From positions 558,001 to 622,000 of the forward strand of contig JBPOEY010000002.1 in the NCBI GenBank assembly GCA_051251645.1: a DNA stretch of 64,000 nt, written 5' to 3'. A model generated the notes under the pieces. It was not told where the DNA came from. It was given only the letters and a program-made list of their open reading frames with translations, and searched no databases. The translations under genes and the position numbers were made by a program. Position 1 is the first letter of the stretch; every line of letters starts with the position of its first letter. Shown one piece after another: positions 32,049-40,649 of the stretch. This DNA is from Litorimonas sp051251645 (GTDB lineage: Bacteria > Pseudomonadota > Alphaproteobacteria > Caulobacterales > Maricaulaceae).

Positions 32049-33107
32049 TTAGGCCGCATGTCTCCGCGCGGCAAACTTAGCAAGGCCGAACAGCAAGCGT
32101 TCTGTCAGTGCTTCCGCCGGAGCGCCGGTGCTTTTTAATTCCCGTTCAACGGTTTGGCATTGTGACAAAGCGGAGCGAAGCGCGCGGCCGTTCCAGCGAT
32201 TAAGCGTGGCGACAAAGGCGTCTTCCTGCATCCGGAAAATTGGCGGGCGCAGCGACCGCGTTGCGGACACAGCGCTGTCGCCACGATCCATGCGCGCGGA
32301 GGCCTCGCACAAGCGCAAAATATGGCGCTGCAGTGCAAAATGAATACCGATGGGACTCGTTTTAGCTTCGACGGCGCGGCGAAAGCGGGCGTCTAGACTA
32401 TCGACCCGACCGGACAGAGCGTCTTGGATAATGGGATCAATCGCGGAGCCTTGCGCGCCTGCCGCAACGGCGCGGACGTCGGCCGGGCTCACAGACGCGC
32501 CGGGTTCAGCGCCATAGCCTTTGTAAAGCGCCATTTTTTCGACTTCGCCTTCGGCCAGCGCATGGTCGCCTTCGAGCAAAGGCACCCAAAGGTCGAGCGC
32601 ATCATTGGAAACCCCAATATTGAGGCTTTCAAGCTTATCCTTAATTTGCTGGCGGCGGTCGCGCAGGCCGAGCGGGTAACAGCCCAAGGCCGCGATATGC
32701 TTCGCCGCTTCCGCCGCTTTGCGAATGGCGGAGCGGGTTGAGAGATCGCCGGCTTCGATGACCAGCTTAGCTTCGACGCGCATCGGTTCGGCGTCAATTT
32801 GCTTAATAATTTTGGCAATCGCCGCCCCGGAGCGTTCATGATCGAGCCGTAATCGGACCAATCGTGTGCCGCCTAAGAGGCTCATCGCACTCATTTCATC
32901 CATCAGCCGCGCGGGATCTGTGATGAGGTCGTCGGAGGTGAGAACCGTCGCGCCAAAGGCGGGGTCCACATCTGGGGCCAGTGTCGTAATCAAAGCCGCA
33001 GAGCGCGCCTTCACCAAGCCGCGATCTGGACCAAATAAGAGCGCCCCGAGCAGGTCTCGCGGCGGCTGGGATAGAAAGCGGTCCTGACGCGCCCCGGTGA
33101 CCTTCAT
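32049..33107 (-). CDS. holA: DNA polymerase III delta subunit
   Basis: A 352-residue clamp-loader subunit that opens the beta clamp. The N-terminal domain has GALLFGPDRGLVKARSAALI and LLGGTRLVRLRLDHERSG, followed by the AAA-like LVIEAGDLSTRSAIRKAAE and ALAEGEVEKMALY stretches and a helical collar domain (FALQRHILRLCEASARMDRG). Its start overlaps the lptE stop by one base, and the leuS-lptE-holA order is conserved in Caulobacter relatives. Sequence divergence is normal for delta subunits. Confidence 0.92.
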   Translation of the reverse strand: MKVTGARQDRFLSQPPRDLLGALLFGPDRGLVKARSAALITTLAPDVDPAFGATVLTSDDLITDPARLMDEMSAMSLLGGTRLVRLRLDHERSGAAIAKIIKQIDAEPMRVEAKLVIEAGDLSTRSAIRKAAEAAKHIAALGCYPLGLRDRRQQIKDKLESLNIGVSNDALDLWVPLLEGDHALAEGEVEKMALYKGYGAEPGASVSPADVRAVAAGAQGSAIDPIIQDALSGRVDSLDARFRRAVEAKTSPIGIHFALQRHILRLCEASARMDRGDSAVSATRSLRPPIFRMQEDAFVATLNRWNGRALRSALSQCQTVERELKSTGAPAEALTERLLFGLAKFAARRHAA

Positions 33108-33616
33108 TACAGAGCCGGCAGTTCGGCCAATTCGAGCGCAACGTCTGTTAGGAGCTTATCGGCTAACTCACGCGCGGCTCTGTCTGTCGCTTCGTTCGAT
33201 GTGGATTGCAGGCGGTAGGGATCACGATCTGCTGAGTAGGTGGCGGTGCTTTGAGTCCGACCTTTCGCAATGACGGATCCATCTTCTCGTTTTAGAAGCG
33301 TCCATTTTGCGCTGACTAACCGATCGAACCGGGTCGCAAAATCTTCGCCGGTCAAACCGAGACCGACACGTTTAGCGGAAGGCTCAATAATGAGTTCATA
33401 TGTGGGTGTATCAGACGCACTGATCCGGTCAGCCAAACGTTGGCGGATAAGATAGCCCGCTTGCCGGTCGGCTTCGTCTTTGCCGTCGCCCACAGTGACC
33501 GACATGTCGGTAAAAGCCGTTTGCGTGGATTGTGTGCCGTGCATCGGCTGAAAGCCTGCGCAACTAGCAAGGGGGATCGAGAGCGCAAAAGCGGCGGCTG
33601 TGAATAGATGTTTCAT
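33107..33616 (-). CDS. lptE: LPS-assembly lipoprotein LptE
   Basis: A 169-residue outer-membrane lipoprotein: signal and lipobox (AFALSIPLASCAG, Cys at about 19), then FQPMHGTQS and the conserved YLIRQRLADRISAS helix and strand pattern of LptE. With LptD it forms the translocon that places LPS in the outer leaflet. It overlaps leuS by four bases (ATGA) and holA by one base. Sequence similarity within this family is low, so the call leans on the lipobox, length and conserved neighbourhood. Confidence 0.85.
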   Translation of the reverse strand: MKHLFTAAAFALSIPLASCAGFQPMHGTQSTQTAFTDMSVTVGDGKDEADRQAGYLIRQRLADRISASDTPTYELIIEPSAKRVGLGLTGEDFATRFDRLVSAKWTLLKREDGSVIAKGRTQSTATYSADRDPYRLQSTSNEATDRAARELADKLLTDVALELAELPAL

Positions 33617-36351
33617 TGCGCGACTATATTCACAATCCGGCCCGGAACAACAATGACCTTTCGGATAGTCAGCCCCGAAACTGTCTTTGCTATATTGGGT
33701 TCGGCCATTGCTAAGGCCTCAATATCGTCTTTTAACATGTCTTTCGGCACGGAAATCTCCGCCCGACGTTTGCCGTTGACCTGAACGGGTATGATCACTT
33801 CGTCCTCAACCAGCATGGCTGGATCGACGTCGGGCCACGGCGCGGTGGCGCAAAGCCCCTCGCCGCCGAGTTGGTCCCAACATTCTTCGGCCAGATGCGG
33901 CATGAAGGGGGCGATCGACCGGATCAGGATGCCGAGCGCTTCCATGCGAGCGGCGTCTTGACCATCATATTTTAAAAGCGCGTTGGTCAGCTCATAGATT
34001 TGCGCGACCGATGTATTGAATCGGAAGGCTTCGATGCCTGCTGTGATTTTCTCGAGCGCTTTATGGGCCGAGCGGCGCAAGGCGAGCGCATCGCCTGTGG
34101 CATCGGTGGCCGTCACGGTCGGTAAATGCTCGGACGCATCCGTGGCTTCAACAATGCGCCAGACTTTCTTTTGGAAATTCCATGCGCCGCGTACACCGTC
34201 CTCAGACCATTCGACATCGCGTTCCGGCGGGCTGTCAGACAGCACAAACCAGCGTGCGACGTCCGCGCCATAGGTTTCGATAATATCGTTCGGGTCGACC
34301 GTGTTCTTCTTGGACTTCGACATCTTGATGACGTCGCCTTGGGTCACGGCTTTGCCAGTCGGCATATGGATCAAGCCGCCATCTTTTTCCGTCACATCAG
34401 CGGGAACAACCCATTCCATTTTACCGGACGCGTCTTTGCCAATATTGTAAGTCGCGTGCGTGACCATGCCTTGCGTAAACAAGCCCGCAAACGGCTCCCC
34501 GCTCGGCAGGTCCAACAAGCCGCAATCGCGCAGCCCGCGTGTGAAGAAGCGCGAATAGAGCAAGTGCAGCACTGCGTGCTCAACGCCGCCCACATATTGA
34601 TCGACGGGCAGCCACGCGGACGCGGCGGCTTTGTCGAACGGTGAGCCCTGCGGTCCAGCAAAGCGGGCGAAATACCAGCTGCTATCGCCAAATGTGTCGA
34701 GCGTATCGGTCTCGCGCGTGGCCCGCTTGCCGCAGCTTGGGCAATCGACGTGTTTAAACGTCGGGTGACGGTCGAGCGGATTACCGGGAATGGTTAGATC
34801 GATGTGATCATAGGGCAGCTCAACGGGCAGTTGGTCTTCCGGCACGGGGACGGCACCGCAGTCGTCGCAGTGAATAACCGGGATCGGACAACCCCAATAG
34901 CGCTGACGGCTCACACCCCAATCGCGAAGGCGATATTGCGTCGTGCCTGCGCCGAGGCCCATCTCTTCGATCTTGGCAATCGCGGCGGAGATGGCCTCGT
35001 CTTTGGACAGGCCGTTCAGATCAATCGTTTCGCTTCCGGAATGAAAGAGGATGCCTTCGCCCGTGTAGGCTTCGGTCAACGCTACACTCCGCTCATCCCG
35101 ACGCACGTCGGGATCCAGACTATCGCCCGCTACTGGACCCCGATTGTCATCGGGGTGAGCGGGGGGGTGGATGACGGGGATGATCGGCAGGCCATATTTT
35201 GTCGCAAAATCCAAATCGCGTTGATCATGCGCCGGACAGCCGAAGACAGCGCCCGTGCCGTAGCCCATGAGGACGAAGTTCGCGATCCAGACGGGGAGTG
35301 TTTCGCCGGTGAAGGGATGTTTGACACGCAAGCCCGTATCGAGGCCGAGCTTTGGCGCTTGGGCGATGGCTTCTTCTGACGTGCCGATCTTGGCGCTTTC
35401 GGCGCGGAAGGCCTCGATTTCCGGCAGGCTCTCCGCCAGCCCCTTGGTCAGAGGGTGGTCCGGGGACAGCGCAATGAAGGACGCGCCGAACAAAGTATCC
35501 GGACGGGTTGTATATATATCTATCCCGTTTTTACAGTCCTTAAGAAACGGCTCGAAGCTTTCAGGCTTTAGATTCGGTCGGCTTGCGTCAGACGCTAAAA
35601 GTTTCCCTAAATTTTTGTCGATAATTTGGAAAGCAGCTGAATCGTCCCACTCAAACCGCATCTGAAGCCCTTCAGACTTCCCGATCCAATTGGCCTGCAT
35701 CGTCCGGACTTTTTCCGGCCAGCGGTCGAGCGTCTCCAAACCCTCGAGCAATTCTTCTGCATAGTCTGTGATTATATAAAACCATTGTTGCATGTCGCGC
35801 TGTTCGACCGTTGCGCCGGAGCGCCAGCCTTTGCCGTCGATGACTTGCTCATTGGCGAGCACGGTATTGTCGACCGGGTCCCAATTCACTTTGGCAGTTT
35901 TGGAATAGACGAGGCCTTTATCCCAGAATTTGAGGAAAATGCGCTGCTGTTCGGTGTAATACGCAACGTCACAGGTCGCGAATTCGCGGGTCCAGTCGAG
36001 CGCAAAGCCGAGGCGCTTCATCGGGCCTTTCATTTGCTCGATATTGGCGTAGGTCCAATCTTTCGGGTGGCCACCCGTCGCAATCGCCGCGTTTTCCGCG
36101 GGCATGCCGAACGCGTCCCATCCCATCGGGTGTAACACCTCAAAGCCGCGCGCACGTTTATAGCGCGCGACGACGTCGCCCATCGCATAGTTGCGCACGT
36201 GACCCATGTGAATGCGCCCCGACGGGTAGGGAAACATTTCCAGCGCGTAGAATTTCGGCTTCGGACTGGCATCATCCGCCGTGAACACAGCATCAGCATC
36301 CCAACGGGATTGCCATTTCGGCTCGGTCTCAGAGGGGTTGTAAACGGGCAT
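33613..36351 (-). CDS. leuS: Leucyl-tRNA synthetase
   Basis: A 912-residue class I synthetase. HIGH appears as FPYPSGRIHMGHVRN (about residues 40-54), KMSKS as DVIKMSKSKKNTVDPND, and the CP1 editing domain lies between (about 230-440, with IYTTRPDTLFGASF). A zinc-type knot is visible (VIHCDDCGAVPV, CPSCGKRA). The editing-domain loop after IIPVIHPP contains about 25 extra residues (including DSLDPDVRRDERSVAL) encoded by a 74-bp palindromic repeat at 35089-35162; the reading frame is preserved. It heads the leuS-lptE-holA operon. Confidence 0.97.
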   Translation of the reverse strand: MPVYNPSETEPKWQSRWDADAVFTADDASPKPKFYALEMFPYPSGRIHMGHVRNYAMGDVVARYKRARGFEVLHPMGWDAFGMPAENAAIATGGHPKDWTYANIEQMKGPMKRLGFALDWTREFATCDVAYYTEQQRIFLKFWDKGLVYSKTAKVNWDPVDNTVLANEQVIDGKGWRSGATVEQRDMQQWFYIITDYAEELLEGLETLDRWPEKVRTMQANWIGKSEGLQMRFEWDDSAAFQIIDKNLGKLLASDASRPNLKPESFEPFLKDCKNGIDIYTTRPDTLFGASFIALSPDHPLTKGLAESLPEIEAFRAESAKIGTSEEAIAQAPKLGLDTGLRVKHPFTGETLPVWIANFVLMGYGTGAVFGCPAHDQRDLDFATKYGLPIIPVIHPPAHPDDNRGPVAGDSLDPDVRRDERSVALTEAYTGEGILFHSGSETIDLNGLSKDEAISAAIAKIEEMGLGAGTTQYRLRDWGVSRQRYWGCPIPVIHCDDCGAVPVPEDQLPVELPYDHIDLTIPGNPLDRHPTFKHVDCPSCGKRATRETDTLDTFGDSSWYFARFAGPQGSPFDKAAASAWLPVDQYVGGVEHAVLHLLYSRFFTRGLRDCGLLDLPSGEPFAGLFTQGMVTHATYNIGKDASGKMEWVVPADVTEKDGGLIHMPTGKAVTQGDVIKMSKSKKNTVDPNDIIETYGADVARWFVLSDSPPERDVEWSEDGVRGAWNFQKKVWRIVEATDASEHLPTVTATDATGDALALRRSAHKALEKITAGIEAFRFNTSVAQIYELTNALLKYDGQDAARMEALGILIRSIAPFMPHLAEECWDQLGGEGLCATAPWPDVDPAMLVEDEVIIPVQVNGKRRAEISVPKDMLKDDIEALAMAEPNIAKTVSGLTIRKVIVVPGRIVNIVAQ
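35089..35162. repeat. Palindromic repeat element inserted in frame in leuS
   Basis: Two imperfectly complementary 30-base arms (35089-35118 and 35133-35162) face each other across a 14-base spacer. Each arm contains its own smaller hairpin (CCCGACGCACGTCGGG and CCCCGATTGTCATCGGGG), and the outer ends CCGCTCAT / GTGAGCGG pair. The layout, with CATCCCG...CGGGATCCAG cores, is that of dispersed palindromic (REP/RPE-like) elements in proteobacterial genomes. It adds roughly 25 codons to leuS without breaking the frame. Confidence 0.8.
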
Positions 36352-36492
36352 GGGGCGATCTGTCTCTTTTGCGCGTGATCCTGACCATTAGCGATGTGTG
36401 CTCCAACTCTAAAGGCTTTTGTTCGGGTGAGATTGAACCATCAGGCAGCTTAGCGCGTTGCATGAGAGACGGTAACGATAAAGAGGCAGACG

Positions 36493-36756
36493 ATGGCAGG
36501 CGGATGGTCCAAGGACGGCGCAATTCAGGATCAGATTGACGACAGCGTTAAAGATGCTGTGCGTCACGCCACTGCGCGATTGCCCAAAGGTGAAAGCGCC
36601 AAAAACTGCGTCGAATGCGGAGACCCAATTCCAAACCGTCGTCGCGAGGCGCTTCCCGGCGTGAAAACCTGCGTGCCCTGCCAAATGGAGCGCGACGGGG
36701 CAAACGCCGTGTCGGCCTATAATCGCCGTGGCTCCAAAGGCAGCCAGATGCGGTAG
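36493..36756 (+). CDS. DksA/TraR-type C4 zinc-finger protein
   Basis: An 87-residue protein with a helical N-terminus (IQDQIDDSVKDAVRHATARL) and a C4 zinc finger NCVECGDPIPNRRREALPGVKTCVPCQ (Cys at about 40, 43, 62 and 65), the signature of short TraR/DksA-like proteins. TraR-type proteins bind RNA polymerase in the secondary channel; without the long coiled coil of DksA the role here is inferred only. It is divergent from leuS and 62 bases upstream of the DUF2188 gene. Confidence 0.87.
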   Translation: MAGGWSKDGAIQDQIDDSVKDAVRHATARLPKGESAKNCVECGDPIPNRRREALPGVKTCVPCQMERDGANAVSAYNRRGSKGSQMR

Positions 36757-36818
36757 CGACCTTGTCTAAGGCAGGGGTGCGGCGGACACTGACCACACAC
36801 TTTGAGAAGGAGTATTTT

Positions 36819-37061
36819 ATGTCTGATTATCATATTTTGAAAGAGGATGACGGCTGGAAGGTCAAACGCGCTGGCGCGGACCGGGCTGCTGGTGTTTATG
36901 AAACCAAGGCCGACGCGATCAAGGCCGCAGAAGGCTTCATCGAGCGATCAGGCGGCGGCGAACGCCGCGAACATGCGTCGCGCGACGGGTCTGTTCACAA
37001 AAAAGGCCAGATCATTGATAGCGACACGATTGGCAAAACCGATCCAAAAGGGAATGGATAG
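36819..37061 (+). CDS. DUF2188 domain protein
   Basis: A small, charged 80-residue protein beginning YHILKEDDGWKVKRAGADRAA. It then has the typical DUF2188 pattern in which a repetitive strand (VYETKADAIKAAEGFIER) is followed by the polar tail GERREHASRDGSVHKKGQI. The function of the domain is unknown; it is common in small stress-type proteins. GAAGGAG lies 6 bases before the ATG, so this start is preferred to an upstream in-frame codon at 36762. Confidence 0.85.
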   Translation: MSDYHILKEDDGWKVKRAGADRAAGVYETKADAIKAAEGFIERSGGGERREHASRDGSVHKKGQIIDSDTIGKTDPKGNG

Positions 37062-37387
37062 CGTTCGAAAACGCCCTTTAAACGTCTCGCTCTTCCATAA
37101 TCGATCCCGATTTTCCGGTCGCCGTTATAAACAGTTGACCGAAGCGTTGTTTTGGTCCTTCTCCTTTGCTGGGGAAGGACTAAAGGACGTGGCTTCTGTT
37201 AGGCTGAATGCGGGAACGTCGACCTTCTTGGCTGGGAGTTTTACAGAGTGATACGGTTAAGTGCGTAAGAGTTCAAAGGAACATCATATTTGCGCTAAAT
37301 GCCTCCTCAGTATTTACATAATCACAAATTGGCGAAACGATCTTTCTTTCATTAGGATGGATTTATCAGTCTAGCCAAGGGCACATT
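37062..37387. other. 326-base spacer with one strong hairpin
   Basis: No convincing gene is seen between the DUF2188 gene and the membrane hydroxylase. It contains a hairpin with a 10-bp, nearly perfect stem (GTCCTTCTCC at 37155-37164 and GGGGAAGGAC at 37171-37180) around a 6-base loop, without a T-run on either strand. The last 130 bases are AT-rich, as expected for the promoter of the following gene. Confidence 0.5.
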
Positions 37388-38281
37388 ATGGACAACTGGA
37401 TCGATATCTTGGGGGGGCCGAATGCCCTCTACATCTTGGCTGCGGGCTACTTTGGTCTGGTTGTGTTAGAGCGTCTGTGGCATGTTTTGCCAGGACGCGC
37501 AGCCTATGATGATAAGGACGCTCTTTGCAGCATTGGGCTAAACCTAATGGGCAGCCTCATTGGCATTGCCGTTGGCCTCATTCTGCCGCTTGCTCTGTAT
37601 ATCTGGGTATTTGACAATATCCGCATAACGACAATTAACACGCTTTGGCTCGCCCTGCCGATCGCTTTTATTGTCCATGAATTATCTTATTATGTCGAAC
37701 ACCGTATGGCCCACCGTGTAGTCTTACTCTGGGCCTTTCACGCTATTCACCATTCATCGAATGAGTTCAATCATACAACGGCTGCGCGGGGCTTCTACCT
37801 CGATGGTCAGATGAAAGCGCTCGGCGCGCTTGTTGCGGCGCTCCTCGGTGTTCCGCCCGTTGTCTATATTGCTGTTACCGTCCTAAAAAACCTTTATGGT
37901 ATTTGGAATCATGCCAACTATATTGGCCATCTCGGCTGGTTGGAAAATCTTTTTGCGACGCCCCTCAATCATAAGATCCATCACGCCAATCAGCCAGAAT
38001 ATATTGACCGAAATTATAGCCAAGTCTTAATCATCTGGGACGATCTATTCGGGACACGGGCGCGCCACACTGTAGACCCGGTCGTTGGCCTTATAGACCC
38101 TGTGCATGACAATAATCCTCTGACCGCTCAATTTGTTGGTTTAACTGCCCTCTGGAAACGAATGGGATCTGCCGACCGGATTGCTGACAAACTGGCCTAT
38201 TTGTGGCGGCCACCGGAATGGTCGCATGACGGCGTGTGTCGCAGTGAATGTCCAAAATACGCCATTCGAACGCAGGCATAG
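37388..38281 (+). CDS. Fatty acid hydroxylase/sterol desaturase superfamily protein
   Basis: A 297-residue integral membrane di-iron enzyme. Four or more hydrophobic segments surround the histidine boxes: HELSYYVEHRMAHR (about residue 97), AFHAIHHSSNEFNH and NHKIHHANQPEYIDRNY. These His clusters bind the non-haem di-iron centre. Members hydroxylate or desaturate lipids, hopanoids or carotenoids; the substrate cannot be told from sequence. It is single, with a terminator-like hairpin at 38292-38315 after the stop. Confidence 0.88.
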   Translation: MDNWIDILGGPNALYILAAGYFGLVVLERLWHVLPGRAAYDDKDALCSIGLNLMGSLIGIAVGLILPLALYIWVFDNIRITTINTLWLALPIAFIVHELSYYVEHRMAHRVVLLWAFHAIHHSSNEFNHTTAARGFYLDGQMKALGALVAALLGVPPVVYIAVTVLKNLYGIWNHANYIGHLGWLENLFATPLNHKIHHANQPEYIDRNYSQVLIIWDDLFGTRARHTVDPVVGLIDPVHDNNPLTAQFVGLTALWKRMGSADRIADKLAYLWRPPEWSHDGVCRSECPKYAIRTQA

Positions 38282-38291
38282 GCGCATTAAA

Positions 38292-38315
38292 AAAGCGCCC
38301 CTAACGGGGCGCTTT
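38292..38315. terminator. Bidirectional rho-independent terminator
   Basis: AAAGCGCCCC (38292-38301), loop TAAC, GGGGCGCTTT (38306-38315). On the minus strand the stem is followed by a run of T (complement of AAAAAA at 38289-38294). It separates the convergent hydroxylase and peptidase genes. Confidence 0.85.
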
Positions 38316-38359
38316 ACTATTAAAGGTGGTTCTACCATTTACAATGGTGGTCAGGCCAA

Positions 38360-40558
38360 TCAGTCCGCCAGCTTCTGTAACAAATATACATGCTGCAACG
38401 CCAAGCGGTTCGCCGTTTCCTTGAGGTTTGCCGCCGCCGAATGACCGCCATCGATATTCTCATAATAGAGGAAATCATGACCTTGGTCTTCCATACGCTG
38501 GGCGAATTTACGCGCGTGGCCCGGGTGGACGCGGTCATCCTTCGTCGAGGTGATGAGGAAGACTTCGGGGTAATCCACGTCTTCGCGGATGTTGTGATAG
38601 GGTGAAATGCGGCGGAGGAATTTCCCTTCAACCGGATCTTCTGGATTACCATATTCACCCATCCAAGATGCGCCCGCCAGCAGCGTGTGGAATCGCTGCA
38701 TATCGAGCAAGGGAACTGCGATGATCGCGGCGCCGAACAGGTCTGGACGTTGGGTTGTCATCACGCCCGTAAGAAGCCCGCCATTGGAGCCGCCTTCGAT
38801 ACCGAGGTGATTGGATGAGGTGACGCCGGTTTCGATCAAATCTTCGGCCACAGCGATAAAGTCGTCATAAATGCGCTGGCGTTCCGTTTTGAGGCCCGCT
38901 TGGTGCCATTTTGGCCCATATTCGCCGCCGCCTCGGATATTGGCGAGCACATAAACGCCGCCATTTTCGAGCCAAAGCTTACCGCGGGTGGCAGAATAGC
39001 TTGGGTTCAGTGAGATTTCGAACCCGCCATAACCATAGAGCAACGTTGGGTTTTCACCGTTCATGACCGTGTCTTTGGCGCGAACGATAAAATAGGGGAC
39101 TTGTGTCCCGTCTTTGGATGTCGCGAATTTCTGCTCGCTGACCATATTGGAGGCGTCAAACCAATCGGGCAGCGATTTCGCGGCCACAGGGGTCAGGTCC
39201 GCTTGCGATGTGTCAATCGTGTAGAGCGTGTCGGGGGTAAGGAAATCTTCAGCGGAGAGAAACGCGATGGATTCTTTGGAATTGGTCGCCCCAACTCCGG
39301 CGGCGCCGTTTGCAGGCAGGGCAATCGGTGTGGACGTCCATTTTTCACCATCCCAATCATAGGCCCGCACCGAGCCTTTAACGTCTGTTGTTGTGGCGAG
39401 CAGGACTTTGTCCTTCGTTACGCCATATCCACCCATCGAGCTTTTCGCATCGGGGGAATAAACGAGGTGCAGGGTGTCGATTTCACCGTTTTCTGCGAAG
39501 TCATCCCAGGCGAAACTTACGAGATCGCCGGACATGAACCCGCGCCAGTCCTCATTGAGGGACAGCAGGACTTGGCCTTTAAATTCGGAGCCAAGATTGG
39601 ACTTGGTCGGGACCGGGAACGTGACGGCGTCACCGACACTGCCGTCGGCATTGCGCGGAAACCAGAATGTGTTCGTGTCATAGAATGTTTCGCTTTGGCT
39701 GACAACGATTTCGCGGCGACCATCAGAAAGCTCATAAACGCCGGGCCAGTAACCCACATCGGTCTGGTTGCCGCGGCCAATTTCGATCGAATCCTCGAGC
39801 GCTTGTCCGCGCGTCCAAATACGGGCTGTGCTCGGGTAGCCTGAATCGGTCATCGTGCCTTCACCGAAATCAACGGCCACGACCATGGTGTTCGCATCGA
39901 CCCAATCCATGGTGCCCTTCGATTCGGGCGTGACGAAGCCACCGTCGACAAATTCACCTGTTTCCGTGCTAAATTCGCGTCTGACAACGGCGTCTTTGCC
40001 GCCATCAGACAGGTTGACGATGCATAATGTGTAATCGGGGGAGAGGCAGTTATTGCCTTTATAGACCCAGTTTTTGTCTTCCGTTTCGGCGAGTTTGTCG
40101 AAGTCTAATACGGTTTCCCACTGTGTATCATCCGACAGATAGCTATCCATTGTTGTCTTGCGCCAGACACCGCGCACATTTGTTTCGTCTTGCCAGAAAT
40201 TATGCGCGGCCCCGCCACGATAAGAGACATAGGCAATGCGGTCTTTGCTCTGCAGGATTTCCAGCGCGTCATTGTAGAGCGTTTCATAGCGAGGGTCGGC
40301 CTTAAGACGGTCAAGTGAGCGTTTATTCCACGCTTTAACCGTGGTTAGCGCCGCTTCGCCTTCAACCTCTTCGAGCCATAGATGGTCGTCGTCGCGTTGG
40401 CCGTCCATATCATAGACAGCGGGCACATAATTATCGACTACCGCGACAGGCTCGGCGGCGGGCTGGGTCGTTTCAGTCACTTGTGTCTCTTTCGTGTCGG
40501 AACAAGCGGCGAGGACTAAAGCCATCGCGGTTGCAGTCAGAAGGGGTTTGAAGGTCAT
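38360..40558 (-). CDS. Prolyl oligopeptidase family serine peptidase, lipoprotein
   Basis: A 732-residue S9A peptidase with a lipobox signal (MALVLAACSD, Cys at about 18). The N-terminal blade region starts VYDMDGQRDDDHLWLEEV. The catalytic serine is in HLGIEGGSNGGLLTGVM (GGSNGG, about residue 575), with ITSTKDDRVHPGHARKFA for the Asp and GGHSAAANLKETANRLAL for the His. It cleaves short peptides after proline and is predicted to sit on the periplasmic face of a membrane. I use the ATG at 40558; a longer in-frame reading from 40717 has no signal sequence at its start. Confidence 0.93.
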   Translation of the reverse strand: MTFKPLLTATAMALVLAACSDTKETQVTETTQPAAEPVAVVDNYVPAVYDMDGQRDDDHLWLEEVEGEAALTTVKAWNKRSLDRLKADPRYETLYNDALEILQSKDRIAYVSYRGGAAHNFWQDETNVRGVWRKTTMDSYLSDDTQWETVLDFDKLAETEDKNWVYKGNNCLSPDYTLCIVNLSDGGKDAVVRREFSTETGEFVDGGFVTPESKGTMDWVDANTMVVAVDFGEGTMTDSGYPSTARIWTRGQALEDSIEIGRGNQTDVGYWPGVYELSDGRREIVVSQSETFYDTNTFWFPRNADGSVGDAVTFPVPTKSNLGSEFKGQVLLSLNEDWRGFMSGDLVSFAWDDFAENGEIDTLHLVYSPDAKSSMGGYGVTKDKVLLATTTDVKGSVRAYDWDGEKWTSTPIALPANGAAGVGATNSKESIAFLSAEDFLTPDTLYTIDTSQADLTPVAAKSLPDWFDASNMVSEQKFATSKDGTQVPYFIVRAKDTVMNGENPTLLYGYGGFEISLNPSYSATRGKLWLENGGVYVLANIRGGGEYGPKWHQAGLKTERQRIYDDFIAVAEDLIETGVTSSNHLGIEGGSNGGLLTGVMTTQRPDLFGAAIIAVPLLDMQRFHTLLAGASWMGEYGNPEDPVEGKFLRRISPYHNIREDVDYPEVFLITSTKDDRVHPGHARKFAQRMEDQGHDFLYYENIDGGHSAAANLKETANRLALQHVYLLQKLAD

Positions 40559-40649
40559 ATTGTGTCTCCACCAAAGAATTGGACAATTATGGTCTAGAGA
40601 TGATGTAGCGTGATGACGGCACAAGGCAAGTCGAACCGTATAAGCGCGC

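Noticed and set aside
34126..34644. A 172-codon open frame antisense to leuS
   Set aside because: The region encodes well-conserved LeuRS motifs (KMSKS area) on the other strand; the frame has no domain.
39101..39844. A 247-codon open frame antisense to the prolyl oligopeptidase
   Set aside because: The sense strand carries the catalytic triad and full family sequence; the antisense frame shows no recognisable domain or ribosome site.
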